From Beggiatoa leptomitoformis (lineage in GTDB: Bacteria; Pseudomonadota; Gammaproteobacteria; Beggiatoales; Beggiatoaceae): 64,000 bases of DNA. The translations under genes and the position numbers were made by a program. The stretch covers positions 1,550,001 to 1,614,000 of the forward strand of contig NZ_CP012373.2 of the NCBI RefSeq assembly GCF_001305575.3. The letters run 5' to 3'. Every line of letters starts with the position of its first letter. Position 1 is the first letter of the stretch. Under the pieces are notes generated by a model. It made no database searches. It was not told the origin of the DNA and was given only the letters and a program-made list of their open reading frames with translations. Positions 27,412-36,764 of this stretch are shown in pieces.

Positions 27412-28179
27412 TTAACGAATACCAACAAACCGTTGTTTAATAACTTTTTGCCCGTCGTCAGATAAGGTCCACTCTAAAAAGGCTTTTACTTCCCCTTGCG
27501 CTTCGCCTTTTGTGGTGAAATATAACGGTCGTGAGATGGGGTAGTTAGGATTTTCAACGGTTGCAATTTGTCCATCAATCTCCAGTGGTTTAACCCCTTT
27601 TGCATCTAGCAGAAAGCTAAAACTAATTTGTCCAATCGCACCCCGTTCTCGTGCTACAACGGGAGCCATTCGTCCATCAGGCGTAACGACTTCAACAGAT
27701 TGATAACTCGAATTATCTAAGATAGATTTAGCAAAAACAGAGTAAGTAGCTGAGGTTTCTTTAACGACATAGGGTTTAATCGGTAAGTTTTCACCGCCTA
27801 CTTCTGACCAGTTTTTGATTTGCCCTGTAAAAATCCCTTTAAGCTGTGCCTTTGTGAGGGATTTAACGGGATTATCTGCATTGACTAACGCGGCAATTGC
27901 ATCTTTTGCAATCAGTGTCGCAACAACACCATTGTCTAAAAAACGTTGTTCTACCGCACGGGCAACACCGCCTAAATCGCAAGTGTTCCGTACAGCGCAT
28001 TGTTCTCCGCCCGCACTTTCTGGTATCGTATTGATTTTAAATGAACTAATAGCATAAACTTTGCTGGCATCTTCTAAAAACTTGCCAATGGTGGATGAGC
28101 CTTCATAGTTAATCACGCCTGCGTGGGTTACTAAAGGAACTGTGAGTAGTAAACCTAAAACGAAGTTACGCTGATTCAT
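27412..28179 (-). CDS. PstS-like phosphate/anion-binding periplasmic protein
   Basis: The 255-residue periplasmic protein has a signal peptide (about 1-20, ending THA). It belongs to the PBP-like family of phosphate-type binding proteins, with YEGSSTIGKFL near the N terminus (the phosphate-binding Ser/Thr loop), a CAVRNTCDLGG pair of cysteines, and KAQLKGIFTGQIKNWSEVGG. No Pst permease genes adjoin it. It precedes a chemoreceptor gene, so it could be a sensor-feeding binding protein as much as part of a transporter. Confidence 0.85.
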   Translation of the reverse strand: MNQRNFVLGLLLTVPLVTHAGVINYEGSSTIGKFLEDASKVYAISSFKINTIPESAGGEQCAVRNTCDLGGVARAVEQRFLDNGVVATLIAKDAIAALVNADNPVKSLTKAQLKGIFTGQIKNWSEVGGENLPIKPYVVKETSATYSVFAKSILDNSSYQSVEVVTPDGRMAPVVARERGAIGQISFSFLLDAKGVKPLEIDGQIATVENPNYPISRPLYFTTKGEAQGEVKAFLEWTLSDDGQKVIKQRFVGIR

Positions 28180-28197
28180 CGTATTTATCCTCGGTTG

Positions 28198-29196
28198 TTA
28201 TATGTTATTACACCACCACTGCCAAAAGTCTCGATAAGCACGCCATAATGAAGGGAACAAATCGAAATCACGTCGTTTTAACAGTAGTATGGATTTTAGC
28301 GTGAAACGCAGAAGACTGACAAAAAGTAGATGATACGGATGAAAACGAGCGGTATATTTTAAAGTGCTTAAATTCTCGTAGTAATTCGCACGTTGTAATT
28401 TTTGACGGTCAATTTTTTGTCCCGCGCCAATTGTGGCACTGCCTTTGTGGTAAACCCAGCTATTTTTGCACCAATCTATTTGATATCCTGCCTTTTTTAG
28501 GCGTTGGCTATAGTCTAATTCTTCATAAAATAAAAAATAATCTTCATTCAATAAACCAACTGTTCGTAGAATATCCGCCCGAAAAAATAGGGATGCTCCA
28601 AAAATATAATCGAGTTTAAGGACAGGATTAAGTTGCATGAGTTGTTGCACATCCATGCGTGAATAGAAGGGAACAACATGGCTAAGCCAAGGATAATATT
28701 GACATCCACCTGCACATTGCACTTGTTGCCTCTGGGTGTAATCAATAATTGTACTTCCCCATAACGCAATGTCTGGGCGTGCTGTTGCACAAGTTAGCAA
28801 GGCATTTAGTGCTTGTGCTTCTATTTGAGTGTCATTATTGAGCAACCAGATAAAAGAGCTATGCCCTACTGTGAGTACATAACGAATACCAACGTTATTT
28901 CCGCCCGCAAACCCTAAATTTTTACCTGTTTGCAGTAGTGTTATAGGGGGTAAATGTGTTGGAAAAATACTGATGGGTGCTTGTAAAACGAGCCATTCAT
29001 CGGGTGAAAAATTGGTTTTAAGCCATGTAGTGAGTTGTGTAATGGAATCATCATTTGAGGCATTATCACAAATAATCAGGGAAACATGGGTTGTAGAAAG
29101 ATGACGTAGTGATGTTAAACAGGCTAGTGTGTCGCGCCAATTGTTCCAATTTAAAATGATGATGCTGGTATGTGGCGGGGAAATATCAGCGTGCAT
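28198..29196 (-). CDS. Family 2 glycosyltransferase (rhamnosyltransferase-like)
   Basis: This GT-A glycosyltransferase has 332 residues. Visible are the nucleotide-binding start SIIILNWNNWRDTL, the NLGFAGGNNVGI motif, the metal-binding LLNNDTQIEA and the acceptor-side DYFLFYEELDYSQRLKKAG motif. This pattern fits WbbL-type rhamnosyltransferases that build polysaccharide or lipopolysaccharide, but the sugar is not certain. It follows the GNAT gene by 2 bases. Confidence 0.88.
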   Translation of the reverse strand: MHADISPPHTSIIILNWNNWRDTLACLTSLRHLSTTHVSLIICDNASNDDSITQLTTWLKTNFSPDEWLVLQAPISIFPTHLPPITLLQTGKNLGFAGGNNVGIRYVLTVGHSSFIWLLNNDTQIEAQALNALLTCATARPDIALWGSTIIDYTQRQQVQCAGGCQYYPWLSHVVPFYSRMDVQQLMQLNPVLKLDYIFGASLFFRADILRTVGLLNEDYFLFYEELDYSQRLKKAGYQIDWCKNSWVYHKGSATIGAGQKIDRQKLQRANYYENLSTLKYTARFHPYHLLFVSLLRFTLKSILLLKRRDFDLFPSLWRAYRDFWQWWCNNI

Positions 29197-29198
29197 AT

Positions 29199-29687
29199 TT
29201 ATGCCTGAAGAATCAATTGCATATAAACGGGGTTTTTACCGTAACTGTGTAATGATTTATTCAGTGTTGCAGGTTGAAATCCTAATTTTTTCCAAAAGTG
29301 GGTTGCATTTTGAATGGCTACTAAGCTGAAGAAATGCATGTTATTTTTTACTGCATAATCTGATAAGTAGTCAAAAATCATGCGTCCAATACCACGCCCC
29401 CTTGCGATTGGGCTAATGGCTAAATCATGAATAAAAAGTCCTGTGGCTGTTGGGCAGTGCGTTAATGCGGTAAACAGAGGCGGTGCGCTATTTTTGTCCC
29501 AAGGATGGGCTAGACAATAAGCAATGATTTGTTGGTTTTCTTCAGCAACGATGCAAGTTTCTGTAGATACAAGCCATTTGCTTTGTAGAACATGCACAGA
29601 TTCTGGTTCAATCTCTGAATACGATTCGGCTTGTATGTGCAAAATTGCTTGCCAATCACACGCTATAATTTCTCGGATTATTATCAT
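29199..29687 (-). CDS. GNAT family N-acetyltransferase
   Basis: This 162-residue GNAT acetyltransferase has the acetyl-CoA loop AISPIARGRGIGRMIFDYL and the following NNMHFFSLVAIQNATHFWKK segment. The substrate is unknown. It is the first gene of a minus-strand run with the glycosyltransferase, so it may modify a sugar or a protein of the same pathway. Confidence 0.85.
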   Translation of the reverse strand: MIIIREIIACDWQAILHIQAESYSEIEPESVHVLQSKWLVSTETCIVAEENQQIIAYCLAHPWDKNSAPPLFTALTHCPTATGLFIHDLAISPIARGRGIGRMIFDYLSDYAVKNNMHFFSLVAIQNATHFWKKLGFQPATLNKSLHSYGKNPVYMQLILQA

Positions 29688-29962
29688 AATTTATAAAAAA
29701 TTGTCATGATGATACCTATAGAAGAGGTAAGAAAATAACTGTTAATCTGATTATTTTGCTAGTTCATACCAGCATATAAGGGGATGTTCAATAATGTTAA
29801 GAAAAGTTATTCATCACTTTTTGATGGAAAAATAACATAATCTTTGTTGGGCGCGCACATTAAAATAGCTCATTAATACGAGTGATGCGTTACACAACAT
29901 TAACGCAGTCTGCGCCAATTTATTTTAATTTTTACAATCGGTCTATTTTTACTCTCAAACGC

Positions 29963-30760
29963 ATGAATCATACATTATTTTCTGCTGCTTATAATTGCTT
30001 ACAAGCGACTGACCCAGCTGTTAAAATTCAATTAAGTCGTGTAACAGCCGAACAATGGCACACAGGGCAATTGTCCTTGCTTGATGATACACCTGTTCTC
30101 CCCATTACAATGGCAGGACATCCGCCACAATTAAAATTAGTTCATCCTCGGGCTGTGCCTAAACGAAAAATGCAAACGCCAGAAGGACAAATTGCGCTAC
30201 TTCATGCAATTGCTCACATTGAATTTAATGCGATTAATTTAGCATGGGATGCGGTTTATCGTTTTCGCCAGTTGCCCTGTGCATTTTATGCTGATTGGAT
30301 AAAAGTTGCTGTAGAAGAAGCCTACCATTACGAATTGCTCAGTATAGAACTTGCAAAACGGGGTTGTTGTTATGGCGATTTACCTGCCCATTCGGGATTG
30401 TGGGACATGGCAGTGGAAACGGCAGAGGATGTTTTGGTTCGTATGGCATTAGTGCCACGGGTGTTAGAAGCAAGAGGTTTAGATGCAAGCCCTTACATCA
30501 TTCAGCGGTTGCAACAGGCGGGAAGTGCTGACTTGGTGACAATCTTGCAGATTATATTGCATGATGAAATTGGACATGTCGCAATTGGTACACGTTGGTT
30601 TCAACATTTTTGTGCTGAACGTGGGCTTTTACCAACAGAAACCTTTCTGCAACTGCTAAAAAAACACTACACGGGAAAAATACATGCCCCTTTTAATACA
30701 GTAGCGCGTTTAGCCGCAGGTTTTAGTACGGAAGAATTATCCCTTTTAGAACAATTGTGA
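29963..30760 (+). CDS. DUF455 family ferritin-like protein
   Basis: This helical protein of 265 residues resembles the DUF455 group with a ferritin-like fold. Candidate metal ligands appear as HIEFNAINLAWDAV, AVEEAYHYELLSIEL, WDMAVETAEDVLVRM and ILHDEIGHVAIGTRWF (E/H pairs on four helices). The ATG at 29963 matches where homology begins. An ATG 27 codons earlier is possible, but that extension is unlike the family. The function is unknown. Confidence 0.82.
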   Translation: MNHTLFSAAYNCLQATDPAVKIQLSRVTAEQWHTGQLSLLDDTPVLPITMAGHPPQLKLVHPRAVPKRKMQTPEGQIALLHAIAHIEFNAINLAWDAVYRFRQLPCAFYADWIKVAVEEAYHYELLSIELAKRGCCYGDLPAHSGLWDMAVETAEDVLVRMALVPRVLEARGLDASPYIIQRLQQAGSADLVTILQIILHDEIGHVAIGTRWFQHFCAERGLLPTETFLQLLKKHYTGKIHAPFNTVARLAAGFSTEELSLLEQL

Positions 30761-31196
30761 ATAAAAAAATGAATAATAGATAATATTGCTCAATGCGATA
30801 GCATCCAAACTACTATTGCAAGTAATCTACTGTTGATTAGACAACATTTGCGGGAATTTTGACAGTCCGCATAAAGTGCGTTAACTATATGTTTTTACAG
30901 TGTGATATGCTTTACTTCAAACAGGATTGTGTCATAGTGCATTACACGATGTTAGCGCACTCTATAGTTGCCACTTTTGTAGATAGTTTAATTCATTTTA
31001 GCCTTCTCTAATCCTTGTTAGTCTTAAGAATATTGCTGTGGATAATGCTTATATCGATGCCAATTTATTTAATACCAAAATAACAATAGAGAAAAACCCA
31101 TTCTTTACCAATAGGGACTAATTACGATAGGCTGTTAGCCCTTCTTATTGTCGGTTAGAATCACTATTTCACATTGTCCAGTCTGGAGAATAAACA
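30761..31196. other. Intergenic region upstream of the DHH gene
   Basis: This stretch of 436 bases has no credible coding frame. One TTGACA (30859-30864) is followed after 17 bases by TAACTA, a possible but weak plus-strand promoter. Nothing else is assignable, and a small RNA cannot be excluded. Confidence 0.35.
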
Positions 31197-32129
31197 ATGT
31201 CACAACAAAAATATCGTCTGGTAACCCGTAGCGATTTTGACGGGCTTATTTGTGCTGTTTTGCTGAAAGAAAAAGAGTTAATTGGTGAAATTAAGTTTGT
31301 TCATCCAAAAGATATGCAAGACGGTAAAATTGAGATTACCGACCAAGATATTACGACAAATCTGCCTTATGTCACTGGCGCACATCTTGTGTTTGACCAC
31401 CATCTGAGTGAGACCTTACGGAATAAGAATCGCCCTGCTAATTATATTATTGACCCTCATGCCCCGTCTGCGGCTCGGGTTGTCTATAATTATTATGGTG
31501 GAAAGGCAACATTCCCACACATCAGTGAAGAAATGTTAATGGCTGTGGACAAAGCAGATTCGGCACAGTTTACGCGGGAAGAAATTTTATTCCCTAAAGA
31601 TTGGGTATTGTTGAATTATCTGATGGATCCGCGAACAGGTTTAGGCCGTTTTAAAGAGTTTCGTGTGTCTAATTATGAACTGATGATGAATTTGATTGAT
31701 TATTGTAAATCACATACCATCGCCGACATTTTAGCATTACCCGATGTGCAAGAACGGATTGAGTTATATAAAGAACATCAAAAAGAATCCATGCACCAAA
31801 TTGAAAAGTGTGTCAGAACACATAAAAACTTAGTTGTTGCTGACTTACGTCATGAAGGGGAAATTTACGCTGCGAATCGTTTCATCATTTATGCGATGTA
31901 TCCTGAATGTAATATTTCTATTCATGTGTTATGGGGTTTACAAAAACAGAATACAGTGTTCGCTGTTGGTAAATCCATTTTAGACCGCTCTTCTAAAACC
32001 AACATTGGCGAGCTTATGTTGCAATACGGTGGTGGCGGACATGAAAATGCAGGAACATGCCAAGTTCCTAATGATGATGCTGAACGGCTATTGCAGGAAA
32101 TTATAAGTAAAATCAATGCTGATGGTTAA
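31197..32129 (+). CDS. DHH family phosphoesterase
   Basis: The 310-residue protein has the DHH catalytic motifs RSDFDGLICAVLL and VFDHHLSE, and the C-terminal DHHA1-type glycine motif YGGGGHENAGTC. Relatives include exopolyphosphatase-like and nanoRNase/c-di-NMP phosphodiesterases; without the rest of the motif set I cannot choose between them. It is cytoplasmic, with no signal peptide. A hairpin with a T-rich tail follows. Confidence 0.87.
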   Translation: MSQQKYRLVTRSDFDGLICAVLLKEKELIGEIKFVHPKDMQDGKIEITDQDITTNLPYVTGAHLVFDHHLSETLRNKNRPANYIIDPHAPSAARVVYNYYGGKATFPHISEEMLMAVDKADSAQFTREEILFPKDWVLLNYLMDPRTGLGRFKEFRVSNYELMMNLIDYCKSHTIADILALPDVQERIELYKEHQKESMHQIEKCVRTHKNLVVADLRHEGEIYAANRFIIYAMYPECNISIHVLWGLQKQNTVFAVGKSILDRSSKTNIGELMLQYGGGGHENAGTCQVPNDDAERLLQEIISKINADG

Positions 32130-32146
32130 TTAATAATGTCATGGGC

Positions 32147-32172
32147 GGGAGAGTATTTTTCTCCCTCTTTCC
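32147..32172 (+). terminator. Terminator after the DHH gene
   Basis: GGGAGA pairs with TCTCCC across a 7-base loop 17 bases after the stop, followed by a T-rich stretch (TCTTTCCTGTCTTT). Confidence 0.5.
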
Positions 32173-32211
32173 TGTCTTTAACTTCCTGTTATTTTTCATG
32201 GGCGAAACATT

Positions 32212-33030
32212 ATGTTACGCACACTACTACTCGGTTGTTGTTTATTCATCAGTTTGTCATGTCATGCAGGACAAACGGTTGTACTTATTCATGGTTATTT
32301 AGAAGATGGCAGTGAGTGGTTTAAAAGTGGTGTTGTGCCAATTCTAAATCGGGCGGGTTTTAATTATCTTGGGCATCTCGCTCCACAAGGTTTTTATCCT
32401 GCTCATCAAACAGTTAATGCAAATCCACGTTATGTTTATACGCTTACCTTACCATCAGAAGCACCAATTCTTGTACAAGCACAATGGCTCGCACGCTACA
32501 TGCAAGCACTACAGACACGACACCCACAAAATGAATTGATTTTAGTTGGACACTCCGCAGGTGGTGTGGTCGCCCGTTTTAGCATGGTACAAATGGGATT
32601 ATCTGCAAATACCCTCATCACGATAGCAAGTCCACATCTAGGCACAGATAAAGCTGAATGGGGGTTAATGTTAGGCGACAGTCCATTTGGATTTTTTGCA
32701 CCCTTTTTCGGTATGGATACGATTAACCGCTCACAAGCCTTGTATTATGACCTCGTCCGTGAAGCACCTGACACCCTCTTATTCTGGCTCAACCGCCATC
32801 CGCACCCCCCTGCACGTTATATTTCCATCGTTCGTGCGGACAACCCACAGGGTATAACAGACACTGTTGTTCCAGCATATAGCCAAGATTTGAATAATGT
32901 CGTTTCATTACAAGGACAAGCAACCACATTGCAAAGTGTTGGCACGCACGCATTACAACCCAGTGATGGACTTATGCTAGTTGCTATTTTATTCAACCTA
33001 CCCATGCCAAATGCTAACCCTGCAAGATAA
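32212..33030 (+). CDS. Exported lipase/alpha-beta hydrolase
   Basis: This 272-residue alpha/beta hydrolase has a short signal peptide (about 1-18, ending CHA). The nucleophile elbow is GHSAGG, preceded by VVLIHGYLEDG at the oxyanion-hole strand. Later acid and histidine candidates are in TDTVVPAYSQD and VGTHALQPSD. It is likely a periplasmic or secreted triacylglycerol or phospholipid esterase; the substrate is unproven. Confidence 0.85.
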   Translation: MLRTLLLGCCLFISLSCHAGQTVVLIHGYLEDGSEWFKSGVVPILNRAGFNYLGHLAPQGFYPAHQTVNANPRYVYTLTLPSEAPILVQAQWLARYMQALQTRHPQNELILVGHSAGGVVARFSMVQMGLSANTLITIASPHLGTDKAEWGLMLGDSPFGFFAPFFGMDTINRSQALYYDLVREAPDTLLFWLNRHPHPPARYISIVRADNPQGITDTVVPAYSQDLNNVVSLQGQATTLQSVGTHALQPSDGLMLVAILFNLPMPNANPAR

Positions 33031-33165
33031 CTGAAATGTAATTAAAGAATAATTACCTGATGCCTAGAGAATTCCCTGTTACAACCCAAGCATCCACACG
33101 CAATTTACAATCAGAATGCAATATACTGCGTCAATGATAGATAACAACTTCACTGAGGATTCATA

Positions 33166-33726
33166 ATGAAATGGGTTTATAACAGTATTCTTGCTTGCTT
33201 TATCACCCTGCCTGTTTTAGCAGCGGATAATCTTTATTTAGAAGGTGTAAGCATTTTAGGCAGTAAAAAAAATGCCTATATCTCCTTCAATGGGGGACAA
33301 GTCACCGTTAACGAAGGTGATGCACTGGGTACGTGGACAGTCACAAAAATTGATAGTCGAGCAGTTTCTCTTTCAGCAACTAATGGGGAAGTAAAAGAAT
33401 TACCACTCCATACACAAATGAGTATAGAGACCCCAACCGCCACCCCAACACCCGCACAAAATCCGCCCGTAAATCCCAATTTAACCGTTATCCCCGACGA
33501 TAAAGTACCCGCAGGACATCGCAAAATTAGAACACCTTTTGGCGATGTGATAGTTAAAGATGAACCCTTAGACAAACTGCCAAAACCACAAGACACCTCG
33601 CAACCAGCACAAAATACCGTCCCACCTGTTCCACGTTCAAATGAACCCGTTCCTGAAGGACATCATAAGGTAGCAACACCTTTTGGTGAGTTTGTGGTTA
33701 AAGACGAAGAGAAGAGTGGTCAGTAA
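33166..33726 (+). CDS. Exported protein with tandem GHxKxxTPFG motifs
   Basis: This 186-residue exported protein has a signal peptide (about 1-19). A small N-terminal domain (about 20-85: SILGSKKNAYISFNGGQVTV) resembles the periplasmic segment of type II/IV secretion or pilus assembly proteins. A Pro-rich linker is followed by two copies of a motif: PAGHRKIRTPFGDVIVKDE and PEGHHKVATPFGEFVVKDE. The function is unknown. It stands 47 bases upstream of another exported protein, and a joint operon is likely. Confidence 0.7.
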   Translation: MKWVYNSILACFITLPVLAADNLYLEGVSILGSKKNAYISFNGGQVTVNEGDALGTWTVTKIDSRAVSLSATNGEVKELPLHTQMSIETPTATPTPAQNPPVNPNLTVIPDDKVPAGHRKIRTPFGDVIVKDEPLDKLPKPQDTSQPAQNTVPPVPRSNEPVPEGHHKVATPFGEFVVKDEEKSGQ

Positions 33727-33773
33727 TTTGCTATGCTTACCGTTAATAGCATTATTCAAATTTTTAAGGACTA

Positions 33774-34445
33774 ATGATGAAACGGTTAAGCACTTGGTAC
33801 TGGCGGGGATTGCGATTTACCGCCAGCCTACTTTTACTATGGCTATCGCACACAGTGTTAGCAAATGGCGGTTTTGGTGGAGATGATACCAGCCCTATTC
33901 CCAGTTTATCGCTCAATCAATTGAGTGTTCCTGCCGACCTAATACGCCCCCCTTATCGTATATCCACTGACAATGCGTTATGGGGTAAAGCGGATTTAAC
34001 AGAAGTAGGTACTATTTACGCCAACAATGACATAACAGGGCGTATTGACTTTCTTATCAGCGGTATTCGCAACGATATGGCAATGGACGTTTACCTTGCC
34101 TATAGCACCCGTCCGGGGAGTACTGACTTATGGATAAGCAGTGTTGCGGGTAGAATGGAACTAGACCCACTGACATTGGAGATTGTTGCAGTTGTCAGAT
34201 TGCAACCAGCAATACGTTTCTACGAACGCACAACCCCGCTTGGTAATGCAGTAATAACAACACAATCCACCGTCATTTCTGTCAACCTCTCAGATTTGCG
34301 GCTTCCTCAGTTACAAGGCAACGAGCTGTTTTTTCAAGCTTTAGCGGTCAAATCGGACTCATTGGATTTTGCTGATTCCCAAGCCTCAGAACTTGATGAA
34401 TTTATTATTGACCGCAGCAACCAATCAAACCGCTTAAAACAGTGA
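33774..34445 (+). CDS. Exported hypothetical protein
   Basis: This 223-residue exported protein has a Sec signal peptide (about 10-28, ending VLA), after which the sequence is beta-rich and mostly polar. I recognise no family. It lies close behind the GHxKxxTPFG-repeat gene with a TAAGGA ribosome site. A second ATG directly follows the first, and either could be used. Confidence 0.65.
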   Translation: MMKRLSTWYWRGLRFTASLLLLWLSHTVLANGGFGGDDTSPIPSLSLNQLSVPADLIRPPYRISTDNALWGKADLTEVGTIYANNDITGRIDFLISGIRNDMAMDVYLAYSTRPGSTDLWISSVAGRMELDPLTLEIVAVVRLQPAIRFYERTTPLGNAVITTQSTVISVNLSDLRLPQLQGNELFFQALAVKSDSLDFADSQASELDEFIIDRSNQSNRLKQ

Positions 34446-34480
34446 TGAAGGTTGTTTAATCCTGCTTGAAAATAAATCAC

Positions 34481-34509
34481 GGATAGCACAGTTTTGAACA
34501 GTGCTATCC
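34481..34509. terminator. Hairpin between convergent genes
   Basis: GGATAGCAC pairs perfectly with GTGCTATCC across an 11-base loop, between a plus-strand and a minus-strand gene end. It is likely a bidirectional terminator. Confidence 0.6.
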
Positions 34510-34661
34510 AATTGTAGTATATCAAGCGCAAAGTGCATTACAGTACGAAAACATATATTTAACTGTGCTTTACACTTGCTTTATTTGTTTTGTCCGTTCT
34601 TTTAACTTTATTTAAGACCACCATTAAGCAACCTGATGGTACAAACTCCCTTCACACATAC

Positions 34662-35420
34662 TTATAGCAGCGGCTGATCAGTTGCTAACGTGTCATTATT
34701 AAATCCTGCCAATTCAGCTAATTGTGCGTAATCTAAAATAGTTAGTGTGTGATGAGATAAATTAATCAACCCTTCTTCCCGTAGATTACGTAAAGTACGA
34801 TTGACATGTACAAGGGTTAGTCCAAGCGTGTCGGCAATATCTTCTTGTGTCATAGGAAAGGGAATACTATTGCCAATTTTAGGATCATGCATTCCCATTC
34901 GTTGAAACAGCTCTGTAAATAAAAATGCTAAACGCTCTTTAGCATTTTTTCGTCCAATATTCACCAAATATTCTTGTCCTAATGTCATATCTCGAGCAGT
35001 TATCCATGCGATTTGCAACCCTAATTCTGGATGCGTTTGTAACATCTGAATAAGATTTTGGCGCGGAAATACGCATAAAGTACATTCGGTCAATGTTTGG
35101 GCAGAATGATTCATTGGTGCTTGTAAATCAGCTTGAAAGCTGATGAAATCACCGGGCAGTGCGTAGCGTAAAATTTGTCGACCACCATTACTCAATGTCT
35201 TATATAACATAACCCAACCACTGAATAAGGTGTAAATATTGCCGTGTAGCTCCCCTTCACGGTATAAATGGTGTTTTGCAGGCAAGAGCGTTTGTCCCGC
35301 ACGATATTGTTGTACAACAGCTTGTTGGGACTCAGGCAGCGGTTGAAAGCGGGTGAGCTTACGAACAGGGCAGGCGTGACAAGGAACAGTTTGTTCGCTT
35401 CTTTTGGAACGGTTTGTCAT
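34662..35420 (-). CDS. Crp/Fnr family transcriptional regulator
   Basis: This 252-residue regulator has an N-terminal cysteine pair (VPCHACPVRK), a cyclic-nucleotide-type beta-roll (about 35-150) and a C-terminal winged helix with MTQEDIADTLGLTLVHVNRTLRNLREEG. The CxxC plus one more internal cysteine pair (TECTLC) is reminiscent of oxygen-sensing FNR, but the classical four-cysteine spacing is not clearly present. It stands divergent from ompW, which it may control. A 5-4-5 inverted repeat lies just upstream of its start. Confidence 0.88.
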   Translation of the reverse strand: MTNRSKRSEQTVPCHACPVRKLTRFQPLPESQQAVVQQYRAGQTLLPAKHHLYREGELHGNIYTLFSGWVMLYKTLSNGGRQILRYALPGDFISFQADLQAPMNHSAQTLTECTLCVFPRQNLIQMLQTHPELGLQIAWITARDMTLGQEYLVNIGRKNAKERLAFLFTELFQRMGMHDPKIGNSIPFPMTQEDIADTLGLTLVHVNRTLRNLREEGLINLSHHTLTILDYAQLAELAGFNNDTLATDQPLL

Positions 35421-35770
35421 GGTACAGACACAAATTAACTTAGGTTAATGTCAATCCATAGTTTATGATTTATTTTGATGGAAAAAAAGTTTTTTACCTA
35501 TTTAAATTTATTTTTTTAAAACAATCTGTTAAGTGATGTAAATTTGGCTGTAATTGTGGTAGAATTGTTTCTTTTTTGGACGTTAGTTTTAAAAAAGCGT
35601 TGAAATAATTATTATTTTATATTTCAGAGTATTTTACTAAACCTTAAGATTTTTATAAAAATTAATGAGACATCCCGTGGCACTGTTTTAAATAAATAAA
35701 ATAGTAGTACTGTTTAAGGTTGCAATTATCAAAGTATTTTTCCCGAAAAACCATTAGGAGATAAAGTTAG
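35421..35770. other. Divergent intergenic region, Crp/Fnr gene to ompW
   Basis: These 350 very A/T-rich bases contain the promoters of both genes. The one clear signal is the inverted repeat TTAAC-N4-GTTAA near the regulator. AGGAG (35757-35761) serves ompW. Confidence 0.5.
35435..35448. promoter_or_regulatory. Crp/Fnr-type operator TTAAC-N4-GTTAA
   Basis: A perfect inverted repeat with the 5-4-5 spacing used by Crp/Fnr proteins lies 15 bases upstream of the regulator's start codon. The half-site differs from the FNR consensus TTGAT. The position suits negative autoregulation. Confidence 0.5.
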
Positions 35771-36469
35771 ATGAATCTTAAAAAACAGGTTTTACCCTTA
35801 CTCATTGTCAGCAGTTTAGGTATTGTTAGCGCGCCCGTTTTCGCTATTGACCAAGGTGATATTTTAGTCCGTGGTCGTATTATCAACATCAATCCCGATT
35901 CTGACAGTGGTGATGTTTATTCCAGCGCAACAGGTACAAATGTCCCCGGTACAACGGTTGATGTAGAAGATGCTTGGACATTAGACATCGATTTTACCTA
36001 TATGATGACTAAGTTTGTTGGCGTTGAGTTGTTGTTAGATTTGAGTTCTCAACATGATGTTTCTTCTAAAGGTGAAACATTAAATACGCTCGCACCCGGT
36101 AATATTATCGAAACCCGCGTTTTACCCCCCGCATTGATTTTACAATACCATTTGTTGCCTGATGGTCCTATCCGTCCTTATGCAGGTTTTGGATTTAACT
36201 ACACTTACTTCTTTAATGAGAAAGCCACGAATTCTTTAGACGCAGGTTTAGGTGGTGTTTCCGATGTGTCGTTAGATTCTTCTTTCGGTTGGGTCGCCCA
36301 AATGGGTGTTGATTATGACATCAATGATAAAATATTCCTCAATGCTGACGTGAAATACATGGACATCGGCACAACCGCTGAGTTCAATTCTGGCGCGTTA
36401 GGACATGTGACAACTGATGTGGATATTAACCCTTGGGTTATTGGTTTTGGTATTGGTACAAAGTTTTAA
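35771..36469 (+). CDS. ompW: OmpW family outer-membrane protein
   Basis: This small beta-barrel has 232 residues. The signal peptide (about 1-25) ends at PVFA. OmpW features are GDILVRGRIININPDSDSG near the N terminus, the PPALILQYHLLPDGPIRPYAG segment and the C-terminal INPWVIGFGIGTKF ending in phenylalanine. The family moves small hydrophobic or anionic compounds and is often controlled by oxygen, so the divergent Crp/Fnr gene is suggestive. Confidence 0.92.
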   Translation: MNLKKQVLPLLIVSSLGIVSAPVFAIDQGDILVRGRIININPDSDSGDVYSSATGTNVPGTTVDVEDAWTLDIDFTYMMTKFVGVELLLDLSSQHDVSSKGETLNTLAPGNIIETRVLPPALILQYHLLPDGPIRPYAGFGFNYTYFFNEKATNSLDAGLGGVSDVSLDSSFGWVAQMGVDYDINDKIFLNADVKYMDIGTTAEFNSGALGHVTTDVDINPWVIGFGIGTKF

Positions 36470-36549
36470 GCTTTAAATTTAGTTAAGGATTTATACTCGC
36501 AATGGATTGTCCTTTCTTCTAAAGACAATAGTTGACATATTTGTTCCTC

Positions 36550-36586
36550 AAAACCAAGTCCTGCAACGGGGCTTGGTTTTTTTGGT
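36550..36586 (+). terminator. Terminator after ompW
   Basis: AACCAAG-CC pairs with GG-CTTGGTT around a short loop and is followed by a T-rich tract (TTTTTTTGG). It lies about 80 bases after the ompW stop. Confidence 0.75.
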
Positions 36587-36764
36587 TTTTATCTGAATTG
36601 AAATTTAGAGCCAGATTTATCCTTTCTCTGCTTTATCAATCGCCTTGCTTAATTATGTTTTCTACAACAAATCCTGATTTATTTAGCCACTGAATTTTCA
36701 GAATTGACCTCCTCATGCAAGCATATTTTCTTTTAAATTATCTTGTTAGCTATTACAATCATAA

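Noticed and set aside
30859-30887. Promoter of a small RNA in the gap before the DHH gene
   Set aside because: TTGACA is good, but the -10 match is weak and no terminator follows at a convincing distance; it is mentioned only as a possibility.
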